The position numbers were made by a program, and so were the translations under genes. Below, one piece after another: positions 23,633-32,754 of a stretch of DNA of 64,000 nt (its first letter is position 1; each line of letters starts with the position of its first letter). The DNA comes from Azospirillum sp. B510. GTDB taxonomy: Bacteria; Pseudomonadota; Alphaproteobacteria; Azospirillales; Azospirillaceae. Where the stretch lies: NCBI RefSeq assembly GCF_000010725.1, contig NC_013859.1, positions 473,300 through 537,299 on the forward strand, given 5' to 3'. Below the pieces are notes generated by a model. The model was not told the DNA's origin and made no database searches. It saw nothing but the letters and a program-made list of their open reading frames with translations.

Positions 23633-24385
23633 ATGGACCACCAGCCCCCCAAACCCAGCCGCGTCTATTATTTCGGCACCTGTCTGGTCGACCTGTTCTT
23701 CCCCGATGCCGGCATGGCGGGGATCGAGCTGCTGCAATCCCAGGGGCTGACCATCGTCTTCCCGCAGGGGCAGAGCTGCTGCGGCCAGCCCGCCTACAAT
23801 TCCGGCTACCGGGCCGAGGCGCTGAAGGTCGCCCGCGCCCAGCTCGACCTGTTTCCCGGCGAGGACCCCATCGTCGTGCCGTCCGGCTCCTGCGCCGGCA
23901 TGATGAGGAAGCACTGGCCCGACCTGTTCCACGGCGAGCCGGACGAGGCCAAGGCGGCGCAGGTGGCGGGGCGCGTCTGGGAGCTGACCCAGTTCCTGGT
24001 CCATGTGCTGGACGTCCGGCTCACCGACAAGGGCGAGCCGCTGCGCGTCACCTGGCACGCCTCCTGTCATGCCCAACGCGAGATGGGCGTGGTGGAGGAG
24101 CCGAAGGCGCTGCTGCGCCAGCTCGCCAATGTCGAGCTGGTCGAGCTGAAGCGGGAAAAGGAATGCTGCGGCTTCGGCGGCACCTTCGCCGTCCGCCATC
24201 CGGAGATCTCCGCCGCGATGGTCGGTGACAAGGTGGCGGACATCGAAGGCACCGGCGCCGCCCGCGTGGTGTCGGGCGACTGCGGCTGCCTGCTGAACAT
24301 CACCGGCGCGCTGGACGCCGGAGCCAAGGCCGCGCGCGGCCAGCACATCGCCCAGTTCCTGAAGGAGCGCATCCATGGACGGTAA
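23633..24385 (+). CDS. lldE: L-lactate utilization protein LldE/LutA
   Basis: A 250-residue subunit of the Fe-S L-lactate dehydrogenase LldEFG (LutABC). Two CCG domains with their cysteines: GQSCCGQPAYNSGY with an upstream YYFGTCLVDLFFPDAG, and KECCGFGGTFAVRHPEIS with HASCHAQREMG. The complex oxidises L-lactate to pyruvate without a flavin-only LldD. ATG at 23633 with GAGGA 9 nt before; lldF starts 11 nt inside the end of this gene. Confidence 0.92.
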   Translation: MDHQPPKPSRVYYFGTCLVDLFFPDAGMAGIELLQSQGLTIVFPQGQSCCGQPAYNSGYRAEALKVARAQLDLFPGEDPIVVPSGSCAGMMRKHWPDLFHGEPDEAKAAQVAGRVWELTQFLVHVLDVRLTDKGEPLRVTWHASCHAQREMGVVEEPKALLRQLANVELVELKREKECCGFGGTFAVRHPEISAAMVGDKVADIEGTGAARVVSGDCGCLLNITGALDAGAKAARGQHIAQFLKERIHGR

Positions 24386-25799
24386 CGCACCGGATTTCGC
24401 CGCCGCCTCGCGCGCGGCGCTGGCCGACCCGGAGCTGCGCGGCAATTTCCGCCGCGCCATGGACGGCTTGATGAGCAAGCGCGCCGCCCAGTTCGCCGAC
24501 ACCGGCGAATGGACCGGGGTGCGGGCGCTCGCCGCGGCGGTCCGGCTGCGCGCCCTGTCCAAGCTGCCGGAACTGCTGGAAAAGCTGGAGGAGACCTGCA
24601 CCCGCAACGGCATCACCGTCCATTGGGCCGCCACGACGGATGACGCCAACGCCATCGCGCTCGACATCCTGCACAAGGCCAACGCCAAGCTGGTGGTCAA
24701 GGGCAAGTCGATGGTGACGGAGGAGATGCACCTGAACGCCGTGCTGGAACAGGACGGCATCGAAGTGCTGGAAAGCGACCTCGGCGAATATATCGTGCAG
24801 ATGGACGGCACCATGCCGTCCCACATCATCATGCCGGCGATCCACCTCAACACCAGACAGATCGCCCATCTGTTCAAGCGCAAGCTCAAGGACGCCGAAA
24901 GCCGGGAGGATGCCGCCTATCTGACCGACCTCGCCCGCCGGGTGCTGCGCGCCAAGTTCGAGGCGGCGGATGTCGGCATGTCCGGCGTCAACGCCGCGGT
25001 GGCGGAGACCGGCACCCTCTGCCTGATCGAGAATGAGGGCAACGGCCGCATGTGCACCACGGTGCCGCCGGTCCACATCGCCTTCATGGGGCTGGAGAAG
25101 GTGGTGGAGAGGCTGGAGGACGTGCCGCCGGTGATCAGCCTCTTGCCGCGCTCCGCCACCGGCCAGCCGATCACCACCTACGTCAACATGATCTCCGGCC
25201 CGCGCAAAGACGGCGAGAAGGACGGCCCGCGCGAGGTGCATCTGGTCATCCTCGACAATGGCCGCTCCGGCATCTACGCCGACCCGGAGCTGCGCGACAC
25301 GCTGCGTTGCATCCGCTGCGGCGCCTGCATGAACCATTGCCCGGTCTACACCAAGGTCGGCGGCCATGCCTATGAGGCGCCCTATCCGGGGCCCATCGGC
25401 AAGATCCTGGTGCCGCAGATCGAGGGGCTGGCCAAGCGCGGCGCCATGCCCCACGCCTGCACCATGTGCAACGCCTGCGTCGAGATCTGCCCGGTGAAGA
25501 TCCCGATCGTCGAGATCATGGGCCGGCTGCGGGTGGAGGCGGTGCGGCCCGGCGGTGCCGTGAAGGATGGCGGCGCCAAGGCCAGCCGGACGGAATCGAT
25601 GGTGTGGAGCGGCTGGGCGGCGATGAACGCCTCTCCCACCGCCTACCGCCTCGCCACCGCGGCGATGAGCAAGCTCGGCAACGCCGCGCCCTCGTCGCTG
25701 CCCGTGCTGAAGGAGTGGACGAATGTCCGCACCAAGCCGCGCTTCGCCGGCCGCACCCTGCACGACCTCGCCCGCGCCAAGGGGATTCCCGATGTCTGA
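24375..25799 (+). CDS. lldF: L-lactate utilization Fe-S protein LldF/LutB
   Basis: A 474-residue central subunit. The N-terminal LUD domain includes VVKGKSMVTEEMHLN and AETGTLCLIENEGNGRM; two 4Fe-4S motifs follow, CIRCGACMNHCPVY from Cys312 and CTMCNACVEICPVKIP from Cys362. It carries electrons in the LldEFG L-lactate dehydrogenase. Its ATG overlaps lldE by 11 nt, and its end overlaps the lldG start, so the three are translated in a coupled way. Length is normal for the family. Confidence 0.93.
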   Translation: MDGNAPDFAAASRAALADPELRGNFRRAMDGLMSKRAAQFADTGEWTGVRALAAAVRLRALSKLPELLEKLEETCTRNGITVHWAATTDDANAIALDILHKANAKLVVKGKSMVTEEMHLNAVLEQDGIEVLESDLGEYIVQMDGTMPSHIIMPAIHLNTRQIAHLFKRKLKDAESREDAAYLTDLARRVLRAKFEAADVGMSGVNAAVAETGTLCLIENEGNGRMCTTVPPVHIAFMGLEKVVERLEDVPPVISLLPRSATGQPITTYVNMISGPRKDGEKDGPREVHLVILDNGRSGIYADPELRDTLRCIRCGACMNHCPVYTKVGGHAYEAPYPGPIGKILVPQIEGLAKRGAMPHACTMCNACVEICPVKIPIVEIMGRLRVEAVRPGGAVKDGGAKASRTESMVWSGWAAMNASPTAYRLATAAMSKLGNAAPSSLPVLKEWTNVRTKPRFAGRTLHDLARAKGIPDV

Positions 25800-26463
25800 C
25801 GCCCGCAACTCCATCCTGGCGAAGCTGCGCGCCACCCGCGACGCCCACCCGCTGACCCCGCCCGCCTCGGACTTCACGCCGATCGAGGCGAAAGTCTGGC
25901 CGGAAGAGGAGCGCCTGCCCCGCATCCGCCGCCTGATGGAGGCGGTGCACACCGAGTTCCTCGACGCCACCGAGGCCGACTGGCCGGCGGTGCTGCGCGG
26001 GTTCCTGGCGCGCGAGGGGGTGGGCTCGCTGCTCTACGCCCCGGCGACGGAGGCGGGCAAACGGCTGGTCGAGGGGTGGGAGAAAGGCCCTCTCCCGGCC
26101 CCCACCCTCATCCCCTACGACCGCCCGCTCGAAGACCTGAAGCCCCGGCTGTTCAACGCCATCGACGCCGGCCTGACCACCACGCGCGGCGCCATCGCCG
26201 AGACCGGCAGCCTGATCCTGTGGCCGACGGCGGAAGAGCCGCGCTCCTTGTCGCTGATCCCGCACATCCATGTGGCGTTGCTGCGCGCCGACATGCTGCA
26301 CGACACCTTCCTGCAAGCGGTGCGCGCGCAGGGATGGGCGCAGGCGATGCCGACCAACGTGCTGCTGGTGTCCGGCCCGAGCAAGACCGCCGACATCGAG
26401 CAGACCCTGGCCTACGGCGTCCACGGCCCGAAGCGGCTGATCGTCCTGGTGATCCATCCATGA
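25792..26463 (+). CDS. lldG: L-lactate utilization protein LldG/LutC
   Basis: A 223-residue LUD-domain protein, third subunit of LldEFG. Family marks are the SDARNSILAKLR start, TRGAIAETGSLILWPT in the middle, and the end VSGPSKTADIEQTLAYGVHGPKRLIVLVI, which is diagnostic for LutC. The start ATG at 25792 overlaps the lldF stop by 8 nt. A small ORF follows with an ATGA overlap. Confidence 0.92.
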   Translation: MSDARNSILAKLRATRDAHPLTPPASDFTPIEAKVWPEEERLPRIRRLMEAVHTEFLDATEADWPAVLRGFLAREGVGSLLYAPATEAGKRLVEGWEKGPLPAPTLIPYDRPLEDLKPRLFNAIDAGLTTTRGAIAETGSLILWPTAEEPRSLSLIPHIHVALLRADMLHDTFLQAVRAQGWAQAMPTNVLLVSGPSKTADIEQTLAYGVHGPKRLIVLVIHP

Positions 26464-26708
26464 TGGCCCGGCTCTACGAGGCGATCCTGCATCTCAGGCG
26501 CCTCGGCCACCGGGTGGAGAAATGCGAAGGGCGGCGCGGGCGACACCGGCTGGATGGGGCCGAGATCGCCGACGCCGCCCTTGTCGAGCTGGCGATGACC
26601 CGCGTCCGCCGGGCGGCGCGGGTGTCCTGTTCAGATCAGACCAGCCCGGATCAGGCCGGACGCACCGCCGCCGGACGGGTCACCGTCACCGCCGGCTTGC
26701 GGCCGTAG
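26460..26708 (+). CDS. Possible small protein coupled to lldG
   Basis: An 82-codon ORF starting ATGATG, whose first ATG overlaps the lldG stop (ATGA), as expected for translational coupling. Its first ~45 residues (basic, helical, ARLYEAILHLRRLGHRVEKC) look like protein; the rest runs 58 bp into the 3' end of the convergent dadA gene and is low in hydrophobic residues. No family recognised. It could equally be a chance ORF in GC-rich DNA. Confidence 0.35.
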   Translation: MMARLYEAILHLRRLGHRVEKCEGRRGRHRLDGAEIADAALVELAMTRVRRAARVSCSDQTSPDQAGRTAAGRVTVTAGLRP

Positions 26709-27952
26709 CGCTCGACGCTGAGACCCTCCATGTCGATGTCGGTCTGGCGGCCGCCGACCACATCGGCCAGCACGCGGGCCGAGCCGGCCGACATCGTCCA
26801 GCCCAGCGTGCCGTGGCCGGTGTTGAGATAGAGGTTGCGGATGTGGGTCGGCCCGAGGATCGGCGTGCCGTCCGGGGTGTTCGGGCGCAGGCCGGTCCAG
26901 AATTCCGCCTTCGACAGGTCGCCGCCCTTCGGGAACAGGTCGCTGACGACATGGTCCAGCGGCCCGCGGCGCTTCTCACGCAGGGTCAGGTCGAAGCCGG
27001 TCAGCTCCGCCGTGCCGCCGACGCGGATGCGGTCGCCCAGCCGGGTGACGGCGATCTTGTGCGTCTCGTCCATCACCGTCGATTCCGGGGCGTGGGCGGC
27101 GTCGGTGATCGGCAGGGTCAGCGAATAGCCCTTCACCGGATAGACCGGCAGGTCGATGCCCAGCGGCTTGACCAGCTTGGGCGAATAGCTGCCCATGGCG
27201 ACGATGTAGCTGTCGGCGGTCAGCGTGCCCTGGTCGGTCACGACGCCGGTGATCCTGCGCCCGTCGCTCTCCAGCCCGCGGATGGAGACGCCATAACGGA
27301 ACTCCACCCCGCGCTTGGCGGCATAGGCCGCCAGCTTGTTGGTGAACTGGAAACAGTCGCCGGTCTCGTCGCCCGGCAGATGCAGCGCGCCGACCAGCTT
27401 GTCCTTGACATGGGCCAAGGCCGGCTCGACCGAGGTCAGGCCGTCGCGGTCGAACAGGCTGTAGGGCACGCCGTAGCGCTCCAGCACCGCCATGTCGTAA
27501 CCGGCGGCGTCCATCTGCTTCTGGGTGCGAAAGACCTGGAGCGTGCCCTGGGTGCGCTCGTCATAGGTGATGCCGGTTTCGGCGCGCAGCGCCTTCAGGC
27601 AGTCGCGGCTGTATTCGGCGACACGGACCATCCGGCCCTTGTTGAGCTGGTAACTCGCCTCGTTGGCGTTGGCCAGCAGCTTCAGGCACCAGGACCACAT
27701 CGCCGGATCCAGCTTCGGCCGGACCACCAGCGGCGAATGCTTCATCATCATCCACTTGACGGCCTTGACCATCAGCCCCGGCGCCGCCCAGGGGGCGGAA
27801 TAGCCCGGCGACACCTCGCCGGCGTTGGCGTAGCTGGTCTCCAGCGCCGGGCCTTCCTGACGGTCCAGCACGGTCACCTCATGCCCGGCGCGCGCCAGAT
27901 AATAGGCGGTGGTGACACCGATGACGCCGCTGCCCAGAACGATCACGCGCAT
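26651..27952 (-). CDS. dadA: D-amino acid dehydrogenase, small subunit type
   Basis: A 433-residue FAD flavoprotein oxidising D-amino acids to 2-oxo acids at the inner membrane. The N-terminal dinucleotide fold is VIVLGSGVIGVTTAYYLARA; other DadA marks are ETSYANAGEVSPGYSAPWAAPG, GVEFRYG, YPVKGYSLTLP, FWTGLRPNTPDGTPILG and LNTGHGTLGWTMSAGSARV. ATG at 27952 with GGGGAG 8 nt upstream. No alanine racemase gene is adjacent. It is divergent from a TyrR-family gene, and the shared 262-bp gap holds a -24/-12 promoter pointing at dadA and three TyrR-type boxes, so aromatic amino acids may induce it. Confidence 0.92.
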   Translation of the reverse strand: MRVIVLGSGVIGVTTAYYLARAGHEVTVLDRQEGPALETSYANAGEVSPGYSAPWAAPGLMVKAVKWMMMKHSPLVVRPKLDPAMWSWCLKLLANANEASYQLNKGRMVRVAEYSRDCLKALRAETGITYDERTQGTLQVFRTQKQMDAAGYDMAVLERYGVPYSLFDRDGLTSVEPALAHVKDKLVGALHLPGDETGDCFQFTNKLAAYAAKRGVEFRYGVSIRGLESDGRRITGVVTDQGTLTADSYIVAMGSYSPKLVKPLGIDLPVYPVKGYSLTLPITDAAHAPESTVMDETHKIAVTRLGDRIRVGGTAELTGFDLTLREKRRGPLDHVVSDLFPKGGDLSKAEFWTGLRPNTPDGTPILGPTHIRNLYLNTGHGTLGWTMSAGSARVLADVVGGRQTDIDMEGLSVERYGRKPAVTVTRPAAVRPA

Positions 27953-28000
27953 GAGACTGGCTCCCCGAGGGATGAAGGACTTCACATGGCGGACCTCATC

Positions 28001-28015
28001 GCAATTGGCATGCCA
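28001..28015 (-). promoter_or_regulatory. Predicted sigma-54 (-24/-12) promoter of dadA
   Basis: Read on the minus strand the sequence is TGGCAT-N5-TTGC, one base off the TGGCAC-N5-TTGC consensus with exact spacing. The TTGC element ends 48 bp before the dadA ATG, leaving a 5' leader of about 35-40 nt. Confidence 0.6.
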
Positions 28016-28068
28016 GATGCGGAAATGGCGGATTCGCTGCGATACGGCGAGGCCGGCGGAGAGGCTGG

Positions 28069-28086
28069 TGTATGCAGATGTTTACA
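28069..28086. promoter_or_regulatory. TyrR-type box 1
   Basis: TGTATG-N6-TTTACA: 10 of 12 positions of the E. coli TyrR box (TGTAAA-N6-TTTACA) with the key G-N14-C pair kept. It lies about 88 bp upstream of the predicted dadA transcription start, a normal distance for a sigma-54 enhancer. Confidence 0.55.
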
Positions 28087-28137
28087 GATGAGGGATACGC
28101 AGAGGGCAAAGCATTGCAAATAAAAGAACTATGAGGG

Positions 28138-28155
28138 TGTAAAGATTTTGATACG
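28138..28155. promoter_or_regulatory. TyrR-type box 2 (weak right half)
   Basis: TGTAAA-N6-GATACG: a perfect left half and a 3/6 right half, with the G-N14-C pair kept. Its centre is 19 bp from that of box 3, so both would lie on nearly the same helix face and could bind cooperatively. Confidence 0.4.
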
Positions 28156-28156
28156 G

Positions 28157-28174
28157 TGTAATGAATTATGTACA
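28157..28174. promoter_or_regulatory. TyrR-type box 3
   Basis: TGTAAT-N6-TGTACA: 10 of 12 consensus positions with the G-N14-C pair kept. It ends 41 bp before the ATG of the tyrR-like gene, a position suited to autoregulation. Confidence 0.55.
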
Positions 28175-28214
28175 TTGATTGCCGGATGCCCCCTCCCGCC
28201 CCGGCACACTCCCC

Positions 28215-29756
28215 ATGCGCATCAAAGTCACCTTCGCCGACCGTGTCGGCATCGCCCATGAGATCCTCGCCGTGCTGGCGCTGCGCCGGCTCAACGTGGT
28301 GGGTGTCGAGGTCGATCCGCCGCTGATCCACATCGACGCCCCCGGCCTCGATCCGGCGGCGCTGCCGGCGCTGTCCGACGCGCTGCGCACCATCGCCGGG
28401 GTGCGCGCGGTGGCCGCCATCGACATGCTGCCGGGCACGCGCCGGCGCCTGCATCTCGACGCGCTGCTGGCCGCCCTGCCCGACCCGGTGCTGGCGGTCG
28501 ACCGCGCCGGGCGGGTGGTGGTGGCGAGCGCCGCCGCCGTCCAGGTCGCCGGATTGCCGGAATCGCGGCTGGCCGGCCTCGACCTCGGCGCGCTGCTGGA
28601 CGATCCCGGCCTGACCCGCGAGCTGGCAGACGGCGGCTTCCGCATGTCGGGGCGCGAGGTGACGCTGAACGGCCAGCCTTTCCTGCTGGAGGTGACGCCG
28701 ATCGTCGATGTCGAGGCGGCGGGCGCCGTCATCACCCTGTTCACCCCGTCGCGGCTGGGCGAGCGTCTCGACGCCATCCAGAATTTCGACGAGTTGGGGT
28801 CGGGCGGCGGCTTCGACCGCATCCTCGGCGAATCGCCGCCGGTCCGGGCGCTGAAGGCGCGCGCCGTGCGCGTCGCCGCGATGGAGGCGCCGCTGCTGAT
28901 CCTGGGAGAGACCGGCACCGGCAAGGAGTTGATCGCCCATGCCTGCCACCGCGCCAGCCCGCGCCGCGACAAGCCCTTCCTGGCGCTGAACTGCGCCGCC
29001 GTGCCGGAGAATCTGGCGGAGAGCGAGCTGTTCGGCTATGCCCCCGGCTCCTTCACCGGGGCGCAGCGCGGCGGCAAGCCGGGCCTGCTGGAGCTGGCGC
29101 ATGGCGGCACGGTGTTCCTCGACGAGATCGGCGAGATGTCGGCCTATCTCCAGGCCAAGCTGCTGCGCTTCCTCAATGACGGCAGCTTCCGCCGGGTCGG
29201 CGGCGAGCGCGAGCAGAAGGTGGATGTCCGCGTCATCAGCGCCACCCACCGCTCGCTGGAGGCCATGGTCGCCGATCACAGCTTCCGCGAGGATCTGTTC
29301 TACCGCCTGAATGTGCTGACGCTGGATGTGCCGCCCCTGCGCGAGCGCGGGCAGGACATCCTGCTGCTGGCCCGCCATTTCATCGCCCGGGCGGCGGCGC
29401 AGGCCCGCCGTCCCCCCGGCCGGCTGACCCCGGCGGCGGCGGCGGCGCTGCTGGCCAACCGCTGGCCCGGCAATGTCCGCCAGCTGGAGAATGTCATCTT
29501 CCGCGCCGTCACCATGACCGACGGCGGCGCGCTGGACGCCGCCGACCTGGAGCTGGCCGGCGCCGGCATCCAACCGGCCGACGCCTCGGCGGACGAGGTG
29601 GCCACTTGGGAGGCGGCGGTGGACGGGTTCGAGCGCGCCCTGCTGCGCCGGCTCTACCCGCGCTTCCCGTCCAGCCGCAAGCTCGCGGCGCGGCTCGCCA
29701 CCTCGCACACGATGATCGCCAACAAGCTGCGCAAATACGGCATTCCGGAGCGCTGA
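28215..29756 (+). CDS. tyrR: TyrR/PhhR-family transcriptional regulator
   Basis: A 513-residue protein resembling E. coli TyrR over its whole length (from memory): N-terminal ACT-like domain (MRIKVTFADRVGIAHEILAVL), PAS domain (LLAALPDPVLAVDRAGRVVV), AAA+ domain with Walker A GETGTGKE from Gly231 and Walker B VFLDEIGEMS, and the TyrR HTH at the end (SRKLAARLATSHTMIANKLR). Unlike E. coli TyrR, it keeps a sigma-54 contact loop, GSFTGA at 278-283, so it may activate -24/-12 promoters. ATG at 28215 chosen because TyrR homology begins there; an ATG at 28179 is also in frame. Divergent from dadA. Confidence 0.87.
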   Translation: MRIKVTFADRVGIAHEILAVLALRRLNVVGVEVDPPLIHIDAPGLDPAALPALSDALRTIAGVRAVAAIDMLPGTRRRLHLDALLAALPDPVLAVDRAGRVVVASAAAVQVAGLPESRLAGLDLGALLDDPGLTRELADGGFRMSGREVTLNGQPFLLEVTPIVDVEAAGAVITLFTPSRLGERLDAIQNFDELGSGGGFDRILGESPPVRALKARAVRVAAMEAPLLILGETGTGKELIAHACHRASPRRDKPFLALNCAAVPENLAESELFGYAPGSFTGAQRGGKPGLLELAHGGTVFLDEIGEMSAYLQAKLLRFLNDGSFRRVGGEREQKVDVRVISATHRSLEAMVADHSFREDLFYRLNVLTLDVPPLRERGQDILLLARHFIARAAAQARRPPGRLTPAAAAALLANRWPGNVRQLENVIFRAVTMTDGGALDAADLELAGAGIQPADASADEVATWEAAVDGFERALLRRLYPRFPSSRKLAARLATSHTMIANKLRKYGIPER

Positions 29757-29777
29757 TCCCGGCGGTGAAACCGGCGG

Positions 29778-30587
29778 TCAGTGGCCTGACGGCTTGGCCG
29801 GGGCGGTGTGCTTGTCGGCGGCATGCTTGTCGGCGGCGGGTTTCGCCGCCGGCTTTTCCCCACCCTTTTCAGTGGCCTTCTCCACTGGCTTCTCCGCTGC
29901 CGGCGCCTCCAGGCCGGGCGGCGGACCGCCGAAGGTGATGGTCACCTCGACCACCGGCCCCGGATCGGGCTGGCTGTGATGGAACGCCGCCGCGGCCCCC
30001 GGCCCCAGCGTCTCGGCCGACGGCTCGACGACCCAGCTCTGCAACAGCTTGCGCTCCGGGCCGAAGCTGTTGACGCGCAACGGCGGCAGCCGGCGCTCGC
30101 CGTCGGTGGTGTTGGCGACCTCGCCGTCCAGCAGCAGGACGGTCTTTCCGCCCTCCTGCTTCTGTTCGGAATGGATGTTGCGCAGGTCCAGCCCGAATCC
30201 CGGCGGTTCGGCCGGCATGCCGGCGAGGTCATAGAGCCGGGCGGCGGGTGGCCAGCGGTCGACGAGGACGTCGCGGCCGAAATAGGCGCCGGCGGCGGAC
30301 CCGGCGACCAGCAGACCCAGCAGGGCGAAGCCGATCACCGTGCCGCGCGCCGGTTTGGCACGCGGCCCCCTGCCATGCCTGATCCTGGCCCTGGCGCCTG
30401 GCTTCACCGGCATCGACGGGCGCAGCTCCGTCAGCGCGTCGGGGATGACCGGCTCGCTCTCCTGCCGCTCGGGCTTCTGCCACCACATGTGGCCGCAGCG
30501 GGCGCAACGGACCTTCCGGCCATCCTGACCGAGCGAGTCGTCGGACAGGGTATAGCGCGTTGAACAGGTCGGGCAGGAAACGATCAT
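29778..30587 (-). CDS. Zinc-ribbon, single-TM DUF3426-type protein
   Basis: A 269-residue protein starting with an MJ0042-type zinc ribbon (CPTCSTRYTL and VRCARCGHMW: two CxxC pairs, residues 5-32). One TM segment follows near residues 84-105 (VIGFALLGLLVAGSAAGAYF), then a DUF3426-like extracytoplasmic domain (LLLDGEVANTTDGERRLPPLRV). The C-terminal ~45 residues are Lys/Ala/Pro-rich and low in complexity (EKPVEKATEKGGEKPAAKPA). In alphaproteobacteria such proteins often lie near ftsYEX, but not here. Function unknown. Confidence 0.8.
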   Translation of the reverse strand: MIVSCPTCSTRYTLSDDSLGQDGRKVRCARCGHMWWQKPERQESEPVIPDALTELRPSMPVKPGARARIRHGRGPRAKPARGTVIGFALLGLLVAGSAAGAYFGRDVLVDRWPPAARLYDLAGMPAEPPGFGLDLRNIHSEQKQEGGKTVLLLDGEVANTTDGERRLPPLRVNSFGPERKLLQSWVVEPSAETLGPGAAAAFHHSQPDPGPVVEVTITFGGPPPGLEAPAAEKPVEKATEKGGEKPAAKPAADKHAADKHTAPAKPSGH

Positions 30588-30658
30588 CGCGCCGTCGCAG
30601 AAAAGTTGGCACTTGCCTTATAGATAGGAGCGGCGCCCGGCGCAACCGGCAGCCACCC

Positions 30659-32134
<1,476 letters not shown>

Positions 32135-32344
32135 GCCCGCCGCCTCCGCTTGCCGTTCCCCTTCCTTATCGGCCGCAACCGGCCCGATCCGCAACCGGAT
32201 CCCGGCATGCCCCTTCCGGCCAGGGGGACCTGTCCCGATGGCGGAGACGGCGCGACCATCCCGGCGACCCCCTGTTCTGATCTGCACCGTCGCGTTTCCG
32301 CACGGTGACGATTTCCGATATCGAACAAGATGGGAGAGCACATC

Positions 32345-32560
32345 ATGGCGAGCCAGAACGAAGGGCGCAGCGCCGGCGGCCAGCACTCCGGCGGCAACTT
32401 CAAGAATGATCCGGAGCGCGCGGCCGAAGCCGGCCACAAGGGCGGCCAGGTCTCGGGCGGCAACTTCAAGAACGACCCCGAACGCGCCTCGGAAGCCGGC
32501 AAGAAGGGCGGCGAGCACAGCCATGGCGGCCAGGGTGGCGGCCAGGGCGGCAAGGAGTGA
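32345..32560 (+). CDS. KGG-repeat general stress protein (con-10/YciG-like)
   Basis: A 71-residue hydrophilic protein with two near-identical repeats (SGGNFKNDPERAAEAGHKGG and SGGNFKNDPERASEAGKKGG), the KGG motif of con-10/GsiB-type stress proteins, and a Gly/His/Gln-rich tail. Such proteins are small, disordered and induced by desiccation or general stress. The ATG at 32345 has GGGAGAG 6 nt upstream; an earlier ATG at 32330 is less well placed. A strong terminator follows, so it is a single-gene unit. Confidence 0.85.
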   Translation: MASQNEGRSAGGQHSGGNFKNDPERAAEAGHKGGQVSGGNFKNDPERASEAGKKGGEHSHGGQGGGQGGKE

Positions 32561-32620
32561 CCGGCACCGCCATCCGGTGACGGACAGCGGCCGATCATCA
32601 CCGCCGGCCGCCGCTACGGA

Positions 32621-32649
32621 AAAAGCGCGCCCTCGGGGCGCGCTTTTTT
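32621..32649 (+). terminator. Strong intrinsic terminator of the KGG gene
   Basis: A perfect 12-bp stem (AAAAGCGCGCCC / GGGCGCGCTTTT) with loop TCG and a run of six T. Ends transcription 60 bp after the stop. The A-tract on the left could also end minus-strand transcripts. Confidence 0.85.
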
Positions 32650-32754
32650 CTTGTCCCGCATGGAGGCTTGCGCGGCTTCGTCGGACGGGTCCATTGTCTG
32701 CCGGCACACACCCGCAACCGTCCCCGCCGAAACCGCCGCCATGCCCCGCCCGCG

